From Agapanthus africanus (lineage: Eukaryota; Streptophyta; Magnoliopsida; Asparagales; Amaryllidaceae): DNA of 64,000 nucleotides. A model generated the notes under the pieces. It was not told the DNA's origin and did no database searches. It saw nothing but the letters and a program-made list of their open reading frames with translations. Made by a program: the position numbers and the translations under genes. This document shows, piece by piece, positions 11,682-22,920 of this stretch (its first letter is position 1; the number at the start of each line of letters is the position of its first letter). The stretch lies in the NCBI GenBank assembly GCA_030015575.1, contig JASDDO010000024.1, positions 221,608,996-221,672,995 of the forward strand, read 5' to 3'.

Positions 11682-12830
11682 CGCCAGGCAGTGTTTTTCG
11701 AAGGGGGTAGTTATTTTCTGCCCCGAGGAGAACTCGAATCAAATAGTAGAGGTCTCTCTCTTTCCCTTGATCATTTTCTTTGCCTATAGTGCGCCTAAGA
11801 AACCTTCAAGAGCGGTTGTGTACAGGATGAGAGGCTTTCCCTTGACTGGAGCGGTCAGCACCGGAGGATTCTGTAGGTATTGCTTGATTTTGTCTAGTGC
11901 GCTCTGGAATTTATGATCCCAGACGAAAGGGGTCCTCTTCATCATTAAATAACTGTAGGGGCGGCATTTTCCAGAGAGGTTGGCTATGAACCGTCGGATA
12001 TACGCGAGCTTCCCTTGAAGAGACCGCAACTATTTTAGAGTCCTTGGAGAAGGCATTTCCATGATCGCCTTGATCTTCGACGGGTCTATCTCGATGTCCC
12101 GGTGTCATACGATGTATCCTAGGAATTTGCCCGAGGAAACTCCAAACGCGCATTTGAGAGGGTTCATCTTCAGGTTGTATTTTCAAAGGCGCTGGAACAC
12201 TATCTCCAGATGCTCCCAATGCTCCTCGTGCGATTTACTTTTCACCACGAGGTCGTCGATATAGCATTCAACGATTTCATGTATGAGGTCATAAAAAATC
12301 TTCGTCATGGCCCTCTAATAGGTGGCACCGGCGTTCTTCAGACCGAAAGGCATCACTTTGTAGTAGAATATGCCCAGCGGGGTCCGGAAAGCGGTATGCT
12401 TCTGGTCTTCAGGATGCATCTTTATTTGATTATACCCTGATGAGCCGTCCATGAAGGAGAAGACTTCGTGAGTGGACGTGTTGTTTATCATCAGCTCGGT
12501 AACCGGTACGGGAAAATCATCCTTCGGGCAAGCTTTGTTGAGGTCCCGAAAGTCTACGCAGATGCGCACCGTCCCATTTTTCTTCATCACTGGGACAATG
12601 TTGGCAATCCAGTCAGGATACTGAAATTATTGGATAAAGTCAGAGTCGATTAGCTTCTTGACTTCGGCGTTGATGCCTATTTCAAGCTCGAGCCGCATCC
12701 TTCTTAGTGCTTGTTTAACTGGCTTGACGTTTGGAGATATCGCCAATTTATGCACCGCTATTTCTGGATCTAGCCCCGGCATCTCGGAATAATTCCATGC
12801 GAAGCAGTCTTTATACTGTATGAGCAAGTC
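11682..12830 (-). pseudogene. E2 reverse transcriptase
   Basis: Gypsy RT in fragments: 12627-12827 (N-terminal EMPGLDPEIAVHKLAI), 12315-12590 (TVRICVDFRDLNKACPKDDF and GSSGYNQIKMHPEDQKHTAF) and 11784-12029 (LAYIRRFIANLSGKCRPYS). The catalytic YIDD is at 12252-12263. Breaks include a TAG at 11784-11786 where a tryptophan codon is expected and a frameshift near 11740. Sequence is near-identical in wording to E1 RT (21058-22920). Non-functional. Confidence 0.87.
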
Positions 12831-14209
12831 CTTTAACGTAGGTACCTGTTCTTCGGACAGCAGCTCACTGACAAACGTAGGCCTTCCGTCCCCAAGTCGA
12901 TTTTCCTTAGGTTGTCCGCAGCAGTATGTATTTCATCTTCCAGCTCTTTTGGCGCCGGTGGAAGTTCTGAGATCAACTCATCTTCATCTTCATTTTCGAA
13001 GCAACAGGACAGGTCATCCATGTTCTCGGGCACTCCTTCTTCTGATAGCGTTATCGCGTGACAGGTACGAGATCATTTCCAAGACCGATGTTAATCTGGT
13101 TCTACCCTCGCTATGTACGTTACTTTTGGAACATGCTTCTGTGGTGGGGTTACCCTCTAACTGCTGGATAGAGCGAACCTGCCTTGCTGATATTGGTCTA
13201 CAACCCATTTTTTGAATGTGAACCAGTCTTCGAGAGGATGTCTTATCGCTCGGTGATAGGAGCAATAATCCGGATGAGAGACATCGTCTGCTTGTTCGGG
13301 GTGTTTGGACTCCGGGAGCGTAATCATTTGGTGTTTCATGACAAGATTGAATATCTTCCTTGTTTTGTTTTGGGGAAAAGAATATGCTCGACCCATTTTC
13401 TTTATAAGAGACGGATCCCGGCTGCTCAATTCTCGATCGCGTGGCTTCTTGGACCCGCTTTGCCGCCGTTGAACGTTTTTTCCATTCTTTAGTTTGTTTT
13501 TGCCTCCGTGTCGGGTCTTCTGTATGATAGGCTGGCGACGAAGGGCATCGTCATTCTCTGTAGCCTGCTAAAGGAGGCGCTGCGTCCTGGTTTTCTCGTA
13601 AATGGCCATTTCACGGTTGTGGTCATCCCGAGCCTTTTGACCCGCTTCCCTTATTATCTTATCCATCAGTTCTTCAAACGACGGACTTGGCATTTTTACG
13701 GCAGGATCTCATTTTGGTTCAATTGCAGTTTCTTCTAACAAAGCATCTCCTTCTTCATCGAAGTCATGTATAACGCAGCAGCCATGGAATCGCTCCCATT
13801 TCTTGGATCGAATATATCCAAGCCCATCGTTTCTATTCTCTCATTGGGCAATTTTCGCTGAGTTTCAGGGACGTTCCAGATCCTGTTGTAGAACTGAGCT
13901 TATCGAGCAGTCTGTTTGAAGGGTATGCCTTGGTGCCTCAACAGCCTTTCTAATCCTTCTGTGTAATATCTGGGCAGACGGATGGGCTGGAGCATGTCAA
14001 GCGTAGAATCGGCACCATGCCAGATTTCTTTTTCCACTTTGGCTTCCGTGGATCGATAAAAGAGGATCGCCTTTTCATCTTTCCGCCTGGGAGGGTGTAG
14101 AACGTCTACAGTTCTTGCACACTATAGGTATCAAGTGCATCGAGCACTTTGTAGCGCTACCGTGGAACCATAGCGATTTGCAAATTCTGATCATCTCCGA
14201 TGAGGGCCT
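12831..14209 (-). pseudogene. E2 protease-RT linker with CHHC knuckle
   Basis: Minus-strand counterpart of E1 20090-21480. 13157-13429 contains MGRAYSFPQNKTRK and the knuckle-like HPDYCSYHRAIRHPLEDW, where the last cysteine of the C-x2-H-x4-H-x4-C pattern is a tryptophan. The remaining sequence to 14209 aligns at DNA level with the lysine-rich linker of E1 but has lost frame. It ends exactly where the E1 5' LTR begins. Confidence 0.78.
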
Positions 14210-14424
14210 TGTTTCCCCCAATCAAAGCAAAGCTCTGTTTGAATTTCAAAATTCAAAATTCGAAGCAACGCTTCAGATTCTTTGCGCTGCGCGCAACGCG
14301 CCACGTGTCAAAAGCTGATACATCAGGACAGCGCCCAAGGCAGCGTGCCCAATCAGAGCAAAACTCTATTTAAAACAAAATTAAAGCAAGCAACGCTTCA
14401 GCTGCGCAAGCAATGCGCTGCGCG

Positions 14425-14525
14425 ACACGTGTCAGCGCAGACGCGCTAGCGCAGTTGCGCTGCGCGACACGTGTCAGCGCAGTTGCGTTGTGCTGTGCGC
14501 TGCTTGACACGTGTCACGTGCTGGG
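14425..14525. promoter_or_regulatory. ACACGTGTC (G-box/ABRE-like) cluster in E1 LTR U3
   Basis: Three GACACGTGTC-type palindromes (near 14435, 14467 and 14505) embedded in GC-rich CAGCGCAGAC repeats, 170-260 bp upstream of the TATA box. CACGTG and ACGTGTC are known plant bZIP/bHLH binding cores. The same cluster is in the 3' LTR (34553-34735). A regulatory role is inferred. Confidence 0.5.
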
Positions 14526-14568
14526 ACGTTTGCGCCAAACAGAATTAAATTCGAGTAAGATCTTTCTG

Positions 14569-14900
14569 TTCTTGTTAAAACAAGAAGATTTTCTTCTGTA
14601 AAACAGAAGCTCTTGGATCAAAGATCCAACGGTGGGAAAATTCCCCAAATCACTCAGAGAAAGATCTCTTTAACAAATTTATGAGCACTATATAAAGGCC
14701 CCTAGACCTCAATTCAAAGGCATGAACATTTGTGAAAAATCAAGAACTTCAAACAGAGAGAACTCTGAAGGAATTTCAAGAAGAAAAAGGTAAAAACCTA
14801 TAAGTTAGAAGAATTTCTTCTAATAGATCACTGATCTAAGAACAAGATCAATGATCCTCAATAAAAATATATATATATATATAAATAGTGCTTTGCACTT
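14569..14900. repeat. Hairpin mosaic in E1 5' LTR (R/U5)
   Basis: Consecutive short perfect inverted repeats: TTCTTGTT/AACAAGAA (14569-14586), CTTCTG/CAGAAG (14593-14609), TTGGATC/GATCCAA (14613-14629), AGAGA/TCTCT (14656-14669), AGAAGAA/TTCTTCT (14807-14821), TAGAT/ATCTA (14824-14838), AGTGC/GCACT (14887-14899). Loops are 1-6 bases. Equivalent hairpins with altered arms occur in E3 and E8 LTRs. Confidence 0.75.
14689..14696 (+). promoter_or_regulatory. TATA box of E1 5' LTR
   Basis: TATATAAA in CTATATAAAGGCCCCTAGAC, duplicated in the 3' LTR at 34910-34917. Expected start of genomic RNA is about 30 bp downstream. Confidence 0.75.
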
Positions 14901-16011
14901 ATGAACCATTGGTTCTCTGTGATCAAGAAAAATAAGAAACATTTGTTTTTCTTTGATCTAAATTGGATCAAGAAATCAAAAAGTGCTTTGCACTTCTTTT
15001 ATGAACCTTTAGTTCTAGAATCTAAAAGATTCTCAAGTTAATAGTGCCTTACATCTCAGAACTCCTTTGACTCCTATCATTGTAATCCTTCAACGACGTC
15101 AGAGAGGTGACGGGTCCCGACAACCACACATCAACACGGACTGTGGGGTCCTTAAACTCATGGACTTAAGTGTTCTTAAACCAAAAGACTGATTGTGGGA
15201 TCCTTAAACCCACAGACTTATGCGTCCTTAAACTAAAACACGGACTGTGGGGTCCTTAAACCCACGGACTCAAGCGTCCTTAAACTAAACATGGACCACC
15301 ATGTCCCTAAACTAGAATATGGACCGAAATGTCCTTAAACTAATGGAGGACCGAAACGTCCTTAAACTAATGGCGGACCGAAACGTCCTTAAACTAATGA
15401 TGGACCGCAATGTCCTTAAACTACCTATGGACCACTACGTCCCTAAACTGGAACAATAGAGCCCCCAAATGCTCTTTTGCCGGATCCAAACGATCCCGTT
15501 AAGTTGATCTTAGTCTCAAATCAGACTAACGTATCCTTAACGGACGTTTAAGTTGATCTTAGCCTCAATATGGCTAACGTATCCTTAAACTAAAACACCA
15601 AACCCAAATATAAGTAAATACGGATTTGGACTAATCCATGTCCTACGGGCGACGGCACAACTTAGTCTCCGTATACAATCCACGGGCATCCACAAACAAA
15701 ACAAACACACACGACACGAAATGAAATTCTGGAGAAGGAGAAAATTGTTACCGCGATGCGGTAGCGTAATTAGCTGCAGGGGCTTGCGCCTGCAGGGAAG
15801 AGCGTCCCCACAATCAAAAACCCCTCAAATGAGGGGGAATCTGATGGAGTCTGCTACATCGACCGCATTCGTCTAAACCTCCGATACACGGTGCCATAAA
15901 TCAACTTGGCATCTTCGGAGAGGTGGACGGATAAAACCAATTAGCATCTGCCCCGAACCTCATGCCTAGACGTCCTCGCATTGCGGCCGCCGTTCGGAGG
16001 GGAACAGATTC

Positions 16012-16029
16012 TGGCACGTCCGGTGGGAC
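16012..16029 (+). other. Primer binding site of E1
   Basis: TGGCACGTCCGGTGGGAC, five bases (GATTC) after the LTR end. E3 has the same GATTC spacer and TGGAACGCCCGGTGGGAC. The matching tRNA cannot be decided by eye. Confidence 0.65.
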
Positions 16030-16162
16030 CTTTTCCTCTTTCTACTCCACACTTCATGTGTCGTCTTCGCGAACGAATCGCGGTTTATTAATGGTTTCCT
16101 TTGGATTTCAAGTTTATTAAGATTTGGTCTCTTGCTTGGCACAGAAAAGAAATCAAGCATCG

Positions 16163-17953
16163 ATGGCCTCTACTTGTTCGAAGTGCTCCAACTGCAGCGG
16201 CAGCTCGCATCCGGCCTCAACTAGGGGCAAAACCCACGGGCCCCAAGCGGCCTCTTTGTTCACCATTCCCGTGGAGCAGATTACTCAAGCCACCACGGGG
16301 TTGTTTTTCGGAACTATGCTTCCGCCAACAAGCTTTAGCACCTCCATGCCCGTACAAGAAGCTCATAAGAAGTCGGTCTTCGATCAAATTTCAGTTTCTG
16401 CGGCCCCTCTCAACGGGTCGCCCAACACCAGTGCCTCGGTCTTCTCCAGACTGGGCCAAAACTCCTGCGGGCCCACAATGAAACTTGCAGTCCCGGAAAA
16501 GGCTATTCCAAAAAGAGTAGCGAAACCTGCTCCTGAAGTCGTCAACGCGACTTCTCCTGCTAAGAGATCGGTCTTTACAAGATTGACCGTCCCAATTCCC
16601 ACTCCTGCTCTTGCTGCTCAAAAGACATCAGTCTTCAACAGGCTGACGCCAGCAACAGCCCTACACATGAACAGGGGGCAAGAAGAAGCTATTTTTGTCT
16701 CTGAATCGATACCGATGACTCGTCGCACCCGACGACGCCACTGGCGCCGGATAAAGAAGACCGGGGGCAATTCCCCTTCTGGGATAACTCCGCCAGCCCC
16801 AACAGTGGAAGTCAATGCTGCTGTTCCAACCGGGAACAGCTTTCAACTGCTGAATAGGGTACGCAAAAACTCGCCGACTGCGGTGCTCAAAAGATCTCCT
16901 CCACCAGTAGAGACTGCCGTAGAAGCAGAAAAGCCGGAGCAGTCTCCTCAATCGCTGTCCTCCAGGATTTACAAGACATGGCGTCGAGTCTGAGAATCTG
17001 CGATTGATCCTAATTTCTCTCGCCACCACAAGAAGTCGAAAGGTCGGCAAGAAGAAAATCTCCCGGTCAAGCAACGAAAGGCGACGACCACTTGGGTGCC
17101 CAAAGCAACGGCCCATAAGAGAAGAAGGCCAGAAAAAGTCCCTACGCCGACGACGAATATCAAGGGTGGTAAACCCAAACGCCCTAAGTCAGGGGGCATT
17201 GTAGTTCATACCGTCTACGTGGCGTCTGGTAAAGAGGACAGTCGCAAATCTACGGGTCATCGACCGCTTATGCGATCAGTGACCAAAGCGCAAGAGCAGC
17301 AGCAGAAGCTCCAAGAGATGATGAACGCTATGGCCACACTTACTGGGCCAAAAGAAAACACTGAAACGTCCTCGGATGAACGCCGGGAGGAAAAAACCAA
17401 CGCTGAATTCCTTCGTCGAATATTGGAGAAGAAGGACAAAGAGGCTGCTGAACAAGCAGCCAACATAAAGCGTATGGGCCTCCTGTTCCAAGACATGGTA
17501 GGGATGATGATCCAGCAAGATCCTCCGGCCGAAGATCGCCCAATCATCCTTGAAGACGATAGGGGAGAGATGTCAAATCCTCCGCTTACTCTATCAACAG
17601 CTAAAGAGGATACAATCTCCAAAGCTGATTTAGACGAGTACATAGCCCAGCAAATACGAGTTCATCATGCGACTGAAGCAGCCGGCCAGGTCGTAAAAAC
17701 AGGGCGGCCATATCCAAGTTTGTACGATCAAATCAAGTACCCGTCCGGTTACACAATTCCCAAATTCCATATCTACAAGGGGACGGGCAATCCTCACCAG
17801 CATGTTGCCCAGTTCAGGGCATTCTGTGGCAACACCGGTGGTGACGACAGGCTGCTGCTTCGCCAGTTTGTTGGAAGCTTATCAGATACAGCATTTGAGT
17901 TAATGACCAGTACCGACAGGGCAAGTTCGTGTTATCTGACAAATGGAAGGTGA
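16163..17953 (+). pseudogene. E1 gag, N-terminal part (interrupted)
   Basis: Single frame from MASTC (chosen because E6 starts with the similar MASIC) to 17953, broken by TGA at 16991-16993. The first 150 residues repeat a short SVFxRL motif at least four times (KKSVFDQI, ASVFSRL, RSVFTRL, TSVFNRL). A basic arginine-rich patch (TRRTRRRHWRRIKK) follows, then a lysine-rich stretch, a predicted coiled coil (TKAQEQQQKLQEMMNAM) and the start of a capsid-type domain (PKFHIYKGTGNPHQHVAQFRAF, LRQFVGSLSDTAFE). After this point about 690 bp present in E3 are missing, which removes most of the capsid C-terminal domain and the first knuckle. It would have formed the virus-like particle shell. Confidence 0.87.
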
Positions 17954-18903
17954 ATCCCCCGCAGCCCCACACCTTTAAGGGGATGAGTACGCCGGGGGCA
18001 ACACGCTCTGTCGTTGAAGAAGCTCCTTGGGAGGTTGTATTATCAGCTAAGACCAAGAGGATGCTGAACGATCTTCAGGCATGCCCAGCGATCAAGTGGA
18101 AGAAACCGCTGGAACCGCAGGTCATTGAAGGGGTGTTGAAGCCACGTCCAACTCTAAAGACCGATGGTGATGGCTCAAGCACTCACAACCAGTCGTCAAA
18201 ATCTTCGAAGAAGAAGAAAAAGAAATCTAAGAAGTCTGTGAAGCCTGGCGACAAGCGCACAAACTTACAAAACCAAATTGACGTGCTAGAAGAATACAAT
18301 CAGAAAGCACGGACTCCCATTACGCTCCAAGAGTTCCTCAATCACGTTTTTCAAGAGGAAGATGAGAGAGAAAGTTCATCTGATGAATCTGAAGGATACG
18401 TGGCAAGCTGTCATGTGATTTCCCATTCGTTCATGAACGATGAGGAGACTTCTTGTAGTGAAACGCTGGGGGCAGATACCGAATCAAAAATTCCGGTGCC
18501 ATCAGATGAGGTAATTGACGCATTCCTTAATGAAGCTCGGTTGAAAAGTAAAGCTGATCGAGAACGCGAGGCGGTCATATTTGAAAAGGCCAAGCGCTAG
18601 CGACTGGATGAAAGAGCCGAGACACTCCCGCTGGAGCAAAATACCCCCACTACCGACAAAAGCAAATTCAAGATGAGGAAAAGGTTTGCTAAGGCCATAT
18701 CAATGGGCATGAAGCTACCATCCTCCGAAGGAAACATTACTGATGAAATGGAAATGCACCCCTCCTATTGCTTATATAATCAGAAGGTTTCGCACCCCAC
18801 TCAAGAGTGCAAAGCTTTCGATAGATGGTGGCAAGGATACGTTGCTCATCACAACATTTTAAGCGGGAGAAACGTAAAACTCATCGGGAGCGGAAAAATA
18901 TGA
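17905..18903 (+). pseudogene. E1 gag, C-terminal part after internal deletion
   Basis: Resumes in another frame just after the deletion with DQYRQGKF-like sequence. 17929-18600 encodes a basic, low-complexity segment (SSKSSKKKKKKSKKSVK), then EEYNQKARTPITLQEF and an acidic tail. A TAG at 18598-18600 is followed by a second knuckle-like motif (18673-18903: PSYCLYNQKVSHPTQECKAF, with N replacing the first H). Corresponds to E3 40970-41930. Role as nucleocapsid or spacer is inferred. Confidence 0.8.
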
Positions 18904-20084
18904 CCGAAGGGTTTAACAGAAGTACCGGCGATTGTCGCATGGTTAACGCCAGGGGATCACAGGTGCCTACATTCGGGAGCTATTCTGATGAGGAGATGGA
19001 GCTTGCCCCTCTCTTTAAAGAGTCCACCTCAGGAAAAGAAGAAGAGCCGAAGGTCTGCGAAAATATCCGGTTACGTAATCGTACGCTGCCCGAAAAGAAT
19101 CTCGGACCCTCAAATAAAAAAGATAAGGGAAAAGAGAAGGTCCCTGAGGAGATCGCCCAGGATGACCAAGTTGTGGAGGAGCTAAGTGCCAAGGACCCGC
19201 CGAAGAGAAATAAGGTGGATTACAACGTCTTAGCGCATCTGAGGAAACTACCCTCGCAACTCAGCATTCTCGATGCCCTTTTGCTATCAAAGGAGGCGAA
19301 AGATTCGTTAATCAAGGAATTACAAGATCCGGAACAATTCCAAGCTTTCCTTCCTGAAGAAAAGATGAAGGATGAATTGGAGGAAGTGCACACGGCCGAT
19401 GTCGCTTTTGGTGATGAAGACCTTCTCCTTGGGACGTGCGAATACAATCGCCCCCTCTATGTCTAAGGATACTGCCACGATATATAGATAGGCAAAATCT
19501 TGATCGACAATGGATCCTCCGTTAACCTCCTCAATGTGCGAGTGTTAAAAGAAATCTGCATGAGCGTCCAGCACCTTGCTCGGGACAAGATCACCATCTC
19601 CGGGTTCGACTCCCAGTCATCAAGAACTCTTGGGTCTGTGATACTGATGCTACGCTTTGGGTTACTTGTCACGGATATTAAGTTCCACGTCATAGACGCC
19701 AAGACATGCTACAACGCTCTGCTCGGCCGACCGTGGTTACACGAGTACAACATCATTCCTTCTACACAACATCAATGTATGAAATATGCTAAGGATGGTC
19801 TCGAATATACCGTGGCGGGAGAACTGAATCCGTTTTCCGTGAACGAAGTCCGCAAATATGAAGATGCCAAGTACTTCTTACCGGATTTCGAAGACACGGA
19901 AATGTGTCACAAGCCGGAAAACAAAGCTAATGCCACCATCCCTGTCTTCGGCAGTGATACCGAGGAGGAAGAAGAGATAGTTTACTCTGGGCCGTCTCGA
20001 CACAACAAGACAGGACCGTCCGCTCCTACATTAATCTTTGGTAGCGACTCAGAAGATGAAGTCCATGCTGTATTCCTCGCTTGA
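18825..20084 (+). pseudogene. E1 aspartic protease region
   Basis: 18825-19466 and 19500-20084 share one frame, separated by TAA (19464-19466) and TAG a few codons later, where E3 reads on. The retropepsin active site is IDNGSSVNLL (catalytic aspartate codon 19506-19508), with asparagine where Thr or Ser is usual in D-T/S-G. E3 has the same DNG, so it is a family trait and not damage. The flap/second-half motif NALLGRPWLHEYN follows. The C-terminal extension is acidic (GSDTEEEEE). The protease would cut the polyprotein. Confidence 0.83.
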
Positions 20085-21057
20085 CCTTCAATACGAACGT
20101 TCGCTGACGAAGAACAAAGTCTACAAGTCGCCATGGTGCCGCTTAAACACCGTAAAGAACTGGATGCACTTGATATTTACAATGTAGAAGAGCTACAAAC
20201 GTTCTATATCCCTCCCAGGAGAGAAAGCGAAAAAAGCAATTCTATTCTACCGCTCTGAAGAAACCAAAGTGGAGAAAGAAATCTGGCATGGCGCGGATCC
20301 TACGCTCGACAGGCTTCAGCCTATCCGTCTTCTCAGATATTATACAGAGGGTTTGAAAAGGTCGTTGAAGCGCCAGGGGATATCCTTTAAACAGACCGCT
20401 CGAAAAGCCAAATTCTACGACAGGGTCTAGAACGTTCCCCGGATTCAGCACAAGTTACCTAATGGGAGAATGGAAACAATCGGGCTTGGATACATTCGGT
20501 CCAAGAAACGAGGGCTACTCCATGGTTGCTACGTCGTCCATGACTTCGATGAAGAAGCGGATGCTCAATGGGAAGATGCTAATCCTGAACCGGTAAAAGT
20601 TCCAGATGCAAAAGTGCCCAGTCCGTCATTCGAAGAACAAATGGACAAACTTATAAGGGAAGCTGTTCAAAAAGTCCGAGATGACCATAACCGCGAAATG
20701 GCCATCTACGAGAAATCCAAAACGCAACGCCTCCCCCAACAGGCCATGAAAGATGAAAATGCCGCTCCTTGTCAACCTGTTATAAAGAAGGCTCGACGCA
20801 GAGGCAGAAACAAGTCGAAACGCGAAAAAGGCGTTCAACAGCAACGAAGCGGGGCTAAAAGGCCACGCAAGCGGGAACCAAGCGGTTCCGATCTATCCCT
20901 CATGAGAAAAATGGGTCGAGCATACTCTTTTCCTCGGGACAAGACGAAGAAAATACTTGACCTCGCTTTAAAACATCAGATGCTTACACTGCCGGAGTCT
21001 AAACACCCCGAACAAGCAGACGAAGTCTCTCACCCGGACTATTGCTCTTATCACTGA
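20085..21057 (+). pseudogene. E1 protease-RT linker with third CHHC knuckle
   Basis: Frame 20470-21057 (and weaker coding to 20460) encodes a charged linker (FEEQMDKLIREAVQKVRDDHNREM, then KKARRRGRNKSKREKG). It then carries MGRAYSFPRDKTKK and a zinc-knuckle variant: Cys 21043, His 21052, His 21067, Cys 21082 (C-x2-H-x4-H-x4-C). TGA at 21055-21057 sits where E2 has arginine, so CGA to TGA is likely. The module resembles the gag knuckle region of E3 (41900-42000), including a following DQYQ/GKFAL block, which implies internal duplication. Confidence 0.75.
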
Positions 21058-22920
21058 GTGATAGGGCACCCTCTCGAGGACTGCTTCACCTTCAAGAATT
21101 GGGTTGAAAATCAGTACCAGCTTGACAAGTTCGCTCTGTCTGACAAGTGGAGGGTAGCGCCGCCACAGAAGCACGAACCCAAGGCCACGAAAGAAGAACC
21201 AGTTCCATATTGGGATTGGAAGCGAATTCGTACTTGTCACGTGATAACGATATCAAAAGAAGAGCCCGAGGACATGGATGACCTTCCCTGGTGCTTCGAA
21301 AACAGCAACGACGAGGTAATTTCAGAATTCCCACCAGCGCCAAAAGAGCTGGAAGATGGAATCCATACCACCGCAGATAACCTCAAGAAAATTGATTTGG
21401 GAACGGTGAACGACCCGCGACCGACATTCGTCAGCGAGCTGTTATCCGAAGAAAGGGTGGCTGTGCTAAAAGACTTGCTTATGCAGCATAAAGATTGTTT
21501 CGCATGGAACTACTCCGAAATGCCGGGACTAGATCCAGAAATTGTTGTGCACAAATTGGCAATATCCCCGGACGACAAGCCAGTCAAACAGGCGCCGAGA
21601 AGAATGCGGCTCGAGCTTGAGATGAGCATCAACGCCGAGGTCAAGAAGCTGATCGACTCTGGCTTTATTCAGGAGGTTCAATATCCGGAATGGATCGCCA
21701 GCATCATCCCGGTAATGAAGAAAAATGGGACAGTGCGCATATGCATAGACTTCCAGGATCTCAATAAAGCCTGCCCGAAGGACGATTTCCCAGTGCCAGT
21801 CACCGAACTGATGATAGACAATACGTCCACTCATGAGGTTTTCTCCTTTATGGACGGCTCGTCAGGGTATAATCAGATAAAGATGCATCCCGAAGACCAG
21901 AAGCATACCGCCTTCAGGACTCCTTTGGGTATATTCTGCTACAAGATGATGCCCTTCGGTTTAAAGAATGCCGGTGCCACCTATCAAAGGGCCATGACAA
22001 AGATCTTCGATGACCTTATACACGAAATCGTCGAATGCTATATCGACGATCTAGTGGTTAAAAGCAAATCATACAAGGAACATCTCGAGCATCTGAAAAC
22101 TGTATTTCAACGCCTTCGGCAATACAACTTGAAGATGAACCCTCTCGAGTGCGCATTCGGAGTTTCCTCGGGCAAATTCCTGGGATTCATCGTCCGACAC
22201 CGGGGTATCGAGATAGATCCGTCAAAGATCAAGGCGATCATGGAAATGCCTCCGCCAAGGACTCTCAAACAACTGCGGTCTCTCCAAGGGAAGCTCGCGT
22301 ATATACGGCGATTTATAGCCAACCTTTCAGGAAAGTGTCGTCCTTACAGCCACCTGATGAAGAAGGGAACCCCATTCGTCTGGGACCAAAAATGCCAAAG
22401 CGCGCTAGACGAGATCAAGCAATACCTGCAGAACCCGCCAGTGCTGGCTGCTCCGGTCAAGGGAAAGCCCCTCATTCTTTATACAACCGCCCTCGAAGGT
22501 TCCTTAGGCGCATTATGGGCACAAGAGAACGATCAAGGGAAAGAAAGAGCACTCTACTACTTAAGTCGAGTTCTACTGGGGGCAGAAAGAAACTACTCCC
22601 CCATTGAAAAACACTGCCTGGCGTTGATCTTTGCGATAACAAAGCTCAGACACTACGCGTTGGCACATGAAGTTCGTCTCATTTCGAAGGTGGACCCCCT
22701 TAAATATTTAATGTCGAAGGCCATATTGACGGGACGACTCGCTAAATGGGCCCTGCTCTTGATGGAGTTCTCGATAACATATCAGCCTCTCAAGGCAGTA
22801 AAAGGCCAGGCCATCGCCGATTTCTTCGCTAAGCATCCGATAGCTGCCGATTCTCCTCTAAATTGCGATCTTCCAGACGAACATGTGTTTGACGCGATCG
22901 ACGGTGGTAATACCCGATGA
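21058..22920 (+). pseudogene. E1 reverse transcriptase - RNase H
   Basis: Open 620-residue frame. It includes FVSELLSEERVAVLKDLL, the gypsy RT core (TVRICIDFQDLNKACPKDDFP, GSSGYNQIKMHPEDQ, catalytic YIDD at 22039-22050, FLGFIVRHRGIEIDPSKIKAI), the thumb/connection (LQGKLAYIRRFIANLSGK) and RNase H (PLILYTTALEGSLGALWAQEN, EKHCLALIFAITKLRHY). It ends at TGA 22918-22920, where E2 has tryptophan. All RT catalytic residues I can check are present. It would copy genomic RNA using a tRNA primer. Confidence 0.92.

Larger units (their letters stand above)
10400..14209 (-). mobile_element. Tat-type Ty3/gypsy element E2 (3' half of a split element)
   Basis: Minus-strand pol region closely related to E1 (14210-35862). 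It begins at the position equivalent to about 20090 in E1 and runs through linker, RT, RNase H, archaeal-type RNase H and the integrase start, where it breaks off near 10400. E3 (39811 onward, same strand) stops at the equivalent of E1 19961. E2 and E3 thus fit together with only about 130 bp missing and are probably one element split by E1 and E4. Its 3' LTR is absent. Confidence 0.8.
14210..16006 (+). repeat. 5' LTR of E1
   Basis: 1797 bp from TGTTTCCCC to GGGGAACA. It aligns with the 3' copy (34342-35862) except for about 570 bp missing at 15053, which correspond to 35272-35845. U3 holds G-box repeats, then TATATAAA at 14689. R/U5 is a series of small hairpins. The 3' part holds the 27-bp GGACCGAAACGTCC units (about 15150-15450). 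Bases 15550-16006 match LTR ends of E3, E6 and E8. Confidence 0.9.

Noticed and set aside
16991-22920. Programmed stop readthrough at the three TGA codons of E1 (16991, 21055, 22918)
   Set aside because: E2, E3 and E6 have sense codons at these places or stops elsewhere nearby, so point mutation (for example CGA to TGA and TGG to TGA) is the simpler explanation.
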